Origin: Pseudomonas sp. Irchel 3A7
GTDB taxonomy: Bacteria > Pseudomonadota > Gammaproteobacteria > Pseudomonadales > Pseudomonadaceae
Assembly (NCBI RefSeq): GCF_900187565.1
Contig: NZ_FYED01000005.1
Coordinates: forward strand, 186,001-250,000
DNA length: 64,000 nt
Direction: 5' to 3'
Below are positions 61,081 through 64,000 of the stretch, one piece after another. Position numbers and translations under genes: made by a program. Below the pieces are notes generated by a model. The model saw only the letters and a program-made list of their open reading frames with translations, was not told the origin of the DNA and searched no databases. Positions within the stretch are counted from its first letter, which is position 1, and every line of letters begins with the position of its first letter.

Positions 61081-62538
61081 TCAGAGCAGCACCACGTCGT
61101 ATTGTTCCTGGGAATACATGGTTTCCACCTGGAACCGAATGGTGCGTCCGATGAACCCTTCAAGCTCGGCGACGTTGCCCGACTCTTCATCGAGCAGGCG
61201 ATCGACAACTTTCTGGTTCGCCAATACACGATAGCCTTCCGCCTGATAGGCGCGAGCCTCGCGGAGGATTTCGCGGAAGATTTCGTAGCAAACGGTTTCC
61301 GGGGTCTTCAACTTGCCGCGGCCCTGGCAACTGGTGCACGGTTCGCACAACACTTGCTCAAGGCTTTCGCGGGTGCGCTTGCGCGTCATCTGTACCAGGC
61401 CCAACTCGGTGATACCGATAATGTTGGTCTTGGCGTGATCGCGCTCCAACTGCTTCTCCAGCGTGCGCAGCACCTGGCGCTGGTGTTCTTCATCTTCCAT
61501 GTCGATGAAATCGATGATGATGATCCCGCCCAGATTGCGCAGTCGCAGTTGGCGAGCGATGGCCGTCGCGGCTTCGAGGTTGGTCTTGAAGATGGTTTCT
61601 TCGAGGTTGCGATGACCGACGAACGCCCCGGTGTTGACGTCGATGGTGCTCATGGCTTCCGCCGGATCCACCACCAGGTATCCACCGGACTTGAGCGGGA
61701 CTTTGCGTTCCAGGGCTTTCTGGATTTCGTCTTCGACGCCGTACAGGTCGAAAATCGGCCGTTCGCCGGGGTAGTGCTCCAGACGATCGGCGATCTCCGG
61801 CATCAGTTCGGCGACGAATTGCGTGGTTTTCTGGAAGGTTTCCCGTGAGTCGATGCGAATCTTCTCGATTTTCGGGCTCACCAGATCACGCAGGGTGCGC
61901 AGTGCCAGGCCGAGATCCTCATAGATCACGCTTGGCGCGCTGATGGTCAAGATCTGGGCATTGATCTGATCCCAGAGCCTGCGCAAGTAGCGGATGTCCA
62001 TGAGGATTTCGTCGGCGCCGGCGCCTTCGGCCGCCGTACGCAGGATAAAACCACCGGCTTCCTTGATGCCTTCCTTGGCGACGCAATCGCTGACCACTTG
62101 CTTGAGGCGTTCGCGCTCGGCTTCGTCTTCGATCTTCAGCGAAATGCCGACATGCGCGGTGCGCGGCATGTACACCAGATAGCGCGACGGGATCGACAAC
62201 TGGGTAGTCAACCGCGCCCCTTTGGAGCCGATCGGGTCCTTGGTGACTTGCACCACCAGGCTCTGGCCTTCATGTACCAGGGCGCTGATGCTCTCCACCG
62301 CCGGACCTTCGCGCAGGGAAATTTCCGAGGCATGAATGAACGCGGCACGATCCAGGCCGATATCGACAAATGCCGCCTGCATGCCCGGCAATACCCGCAC
62401 GACTTTGCCTTTATAGATGTTGCCGACGATCCCGCGCTTTTGCGTGCGCTCGACATGGACCTCTTGCAGGACACCGTTTTCGACCACCGCCACGCGTGAT
62501 TCCATCGGCGTGATGTTGATCAGAATCTCTTCACTCAT
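61081..62538 (-). CDS. rng: Ribonuclease G
   Basis: A 485-residue endoribonuclease of the RNase E/G family. The N-terminal S1 domain (about 38-128), catalytic aspartates in TIDVNTGAFVG and IIDFIDMEDEEH, and the zinc-link CEPCTSCQGRG are present. The C-terminal scaffold of RNase E is absent, which separates G from E. It matures 16S rRNA. The family start is MSEEILINITP. Confidence 0.96.
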   Translation of the reverse strand: MSEEILINITPMESRVAVVENGVLQEVHVERTQKRGIVGNIYKGKVVRVLPGMQAAFVDIGLDRAAFIHASEISLREGPAVESISALVHEGQSLVVQVTKDPIGSKGARLTTQLSIPSRYLVYMPRTAHVGISLKIEDEAERERLKQVVSDCVAKEGIKEAGGFILRTAAEGAGADEILMDIRYLRRLWDQINAQILTISAPSVIYEDLGLALRTLRDLVSPKIEKIRIDSRETFQKTTQFVAELMPEIADRLEHYPGERPIFDLYGVEDEIQKALERKVPLKSGGYLVVDPAEAMSTIDVNTGAFVGHRNLEETIFKTNLEAATAIARQLRLRNLGGIIIIDFIDMEDEEHQRQVLRTLEKQLERDHAKTNIIGITELGLVQMTRKRTRESLEQVLCEPCTSCQGRGKLKTPETVCYEIFREILREARAYQAEGYRVLANQKVVDRLLDEESGNVAELEGFIGRTIRFQVETMYSQEQYDVVLL

Positions 62539-62595
62539 GGCAGGATCTCGTTCAGGCATGTTCACGATAATGGCCGCATCTGGTCAGTACGACGC

Positions 62596-63192
62596 TTAAC
62601 GCGCGTTATGGGTTTGCCAACAGGGTATGCCGAAATGGCCGAGCAGTTCCGCGGTTTCGCACAGCGGCAGTCCAACCACCGCCGAATAACTTCCATCGAG
62701 CCCGGCGACAAACACCGCACCCAATCCTTGAATTCCATAACCACCTGCCTTGTCCCGCGGCTCGCCGCTGGCCCAGTAGGCCACCGCCTCGTCGCTGTCG
62801 ATGGGGCGAAAACGCACCACACTGCGCACCACCCGCGACTCGCAACGCTCACCTTCGAGCAGTGCAATCGCCGTCAGGACTTCATGTTCTTTGCAGGACA
62901 ACATCTTCAGCATGGCGCAAGCGTCAGCTTCATCAACCGGTTTGCCGAGAATTTTGCCGTCGAGCACGACAGCGGTATCGGCGCCCAGCACGCAGAACGG
63001 CGCATCGGACACCACCGAATCGCGCCCGGCCGCAGCCTTGCCGCGCGCAAGACGCTCGACATAGGCCGAAGGCGATTCATGAGTCAGAGGGGTTTCATCG
63101 ATGTCCGCACTGATGGCGGTGAAAGGCACGCCGATCTGCGTGAGCAGTTCACGCCGACGCGGCGAGCCAGAGGCCAGGTACAGCCGTTTCAT
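62596..63192 (-). CDS. Maf family nucleoside triphosphate pyrophosphatase (YhdE type)
   Basis: A 198-residue protein. [10 protein letters not shown] at 8-17, [10 protein letters not shown] and the later [14 protein letters not shown] are Maf motifs. The context beside mreD and rng is that of yhdE, a dTTP/UTP pyrophosphatase. GGGAG 8 nt upstream supports the ATG at 63192. Confidence 0.93.
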   Translation of the reverse strand: MKRLYLASGSPRRRELLTQIGVPFTAISADIDETPLTHESPSAYVERLARGKAAAGRDSVVSDAPFCVLGADTAVVLDGKILGKPVDEADACAMLKMLSCKEHEVLTAIALLEGERCESRVVRSVVRFRPIDSDEAVAYWASGEPRDKAGGYGIQGLGAVFVAGLDGSYSAVVGLPLCETAELLGHFGIPCWQTHNAR

Positions 63193-63235
63193 CAAGACAT
63201 CTCCCTGTCAAATTGGAGGCAAATGCCTGACCGAG

Positions 63236-63727
63236 TTAATTGATTTTGTAGCGTCGACGCAAACCGCGCAAAGCGAAGCTGATCCATGGCCAGAGCAATG
63301 CGCTGACCAGCGCCGGCAATACCAGCGCCAGCGTTGGCTGACGGTTGCCGGTCAGCGCGCTGAGCCATAACTGAACAAGCTGCGCGAGGCCGAAGATCAC
63401 CAGGATCACCAGGCTCTGCTGCCACATCGGGAACATCCGCAGACGTTGTTGCAGTGCCAGCACCAGGTAGGTGATGAGGGTCAGGATCAAAGCGTTCTGG
63501 CCCAGCAGCGTGCCATACAGCACGTCTTCAGCCAGGCCCAGGCACCACGCGGTGACCATCCCGATTTTCTGTGGCAGGGCCAACGCCCAGAACGCCAGCA
63601 GCAGGGCCAGCCATAGCGGGCGAAGGATTTCCATGAATTGCGGCAGCGGCGAAACGCTGAGCAGCATGCCGATGGCGAACGTCAGCCAGACCATCCAGCC
63701 GTTTCGTGAAGCTTTGACACCGACCAT
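63236..63727 (-). CDS. mreD: Rod shape-determining protein MreD
   Basis: A 163-residue inner-membrane protein with about five helices (FAIGMLLSVSPLPQFM; LALLLAFWALALP; ILTLITYLVLAL). It works with MreB, MreC and the elongation peptidoglycan machinery. The start overlaps the mreC stop by one base (TAATG). Confidence 0.94.
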   Translation of the reverse strand: MVGVKASRNGWMVWLTFAIGMLLSVSPLPQFMEILRPLWLALLLAFWALALPQKIGMVTAWCLGLAEDVLYGTLLGQNALILTLITYLVLALQQRLRMFPMWQQSLVILVIFGLAQLVQLWLSALTGNRQPTLALVLPALVSALLWPWISFALRGLRRRYKIN

Positions 63728-64000
63728 TATTCTCGTCCCCCAGTGTTAGCCGGCGCGGAGACAGGCGGTTTGGCAGCAGGCTTCACGGCAGCGGGTTGAG
63801 CCGCCGGAGGCTTGGCAGCGGCGGGATGGGTGGCGACAGGCTTGGCCGGAGTGGCGGCAGCGGGAGCCGTTGTCGGGGCTACCGGGGCTACCGGTGCTGC
63901 TGGCGCCGCGACGGCGGCCGGAACAATGGCGGGTTTCGGCACGGTCGCCGGAATGATCGGTCCACCGCCCTGAGCATCCAGAGACTCCTGAGCCTGCGCC
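63727..64000 (-). CDS. mreC: Rod shape-determining protein MreC, C-terminal end only
   Basis: Only about 90 C-terminal codons are in the window; the gene runs off the right edge. The visible part is almost entirely Ala/Pro/Lys/Thr-rich (PAAVAAPAAPVAPVAP, PAAKPPAAQPAAVKP) ending NTGGRE. Such low-complexity tails follow the conserved periplasmic core in many Pseudomonas MreC proteins. Identity rests mainly on position directly before mreD. Confidence 0.8.
   Translation of the reverse strand, partial: AQAQESLDAQGGGPIIPATVPKPAIVPAAVAAPAAPVAPVAPTTAPAAATPAKPVATHPAAAKPPAAQPAAVKPAAKPPVSAPANTGGRE

Noticed and set aside
58954..61848. Very long open frame (over 900 codons) on the plus strand opposite yhdP and rng
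   Set aside because: It is antisense to two well-supported genes, lacks any family pattern, and is expected in GC-rich DNA where stop codons are rare in the opposite frame.

Overview
The window is chromosomal DNA of a Pseudomonas of the fluorescens group. Three things point there: high-GC codon use, many REP/REPIN palindromes of the 'GTGGGAGCGAGCCTGCTCGC' kind, and a gene order from cysNC-cysD through algW, his, murA, mla, kds/lpt, rpoN, ptsN, sod/fum, tldD, yhdP, rng and mre that matches the PA4442-PA4480 region of P. aeruginosa as I remember it. No rRNA, tRNA, CRISPR array or complete insertion sequence was seen.

Layout. (1) 1-5.2 kb is accessory: the 5' part of a DUF1302 outer-membrane-type protein, a structured intergenic stretch ending in a strong terminator (candidate small RNA), an S-type pyocin with an HNH DNase domain plus its immunity gene, and the remnant of a second bacteriocin with a probable orphan immunity gene. 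(2) 5.2-8.8 kb holds metabolic genes on the minus strand (SDR, MEST-like alpha/beta hydrolase, class II aldolase, flavodoxin). (3) 8.86-13.4 kb looks like a blue-light locus: a short LOV photoreceptor, an unknown PilZ-like protein, a MerR/LitR regulator that has lost its B12 ligands, then an ABM membrane protein, a FolM-like reductase and an unknown membrane protein. (4) 13.4-25 kb is mixed core: DUF1244, HopJ, aminotransferase, trxB, cysZ, glycosyltransferase, OYE, glutathione peroxidase, slyD, DUF3565, pta without a neighbouring ackA, and an acyltransferase. (5) 25-33.1 kb: sulfate activation (cysD, cysNC), NIF3, the AlgW protease, and an inserted TonB receptor/DUF4198 pair with a Zur-like double operator. 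(6) 33.2-48.5 kb is a dense block for histidine and envelope biogenesis: hisGDC, murA, bolA, mlaFEDCB, kdsD-kdsC-lptC-lptA-lptB, rpoN-hpf-ptsN-rapZ-ptsO. (7) 48.6-52.5 kb: the Fur-controlled fagA-fumC-orfX-sodA-ZIP operon. (8) 52.6-64 kb: tldE/tldD, darP, a nitrilase-family gene, yhdP, rng, maf, mreD and the 3' end of mreC.

How they work together. Much of the second half builds and maintains the cell envelope (MurA, Mla, Kdo and Lpt, YhdP, MreCD). The regulatory genes rpoN-hpf-ptsN-rapZ-ptsO link nitrogen PTS signalling to it. The metal-responsive genes split into an iron-sparing set (manganese SOD, iron-free fumarase, ZIP importer under Fur) and a probable zinc-uptake pair under Zur. The least ordinary parts are the light locus, the bacteriocin remnant, the large hairpin covering the hisD ribosome-binding site, and the candidate small RNA at about 1.98-2.09 kb.
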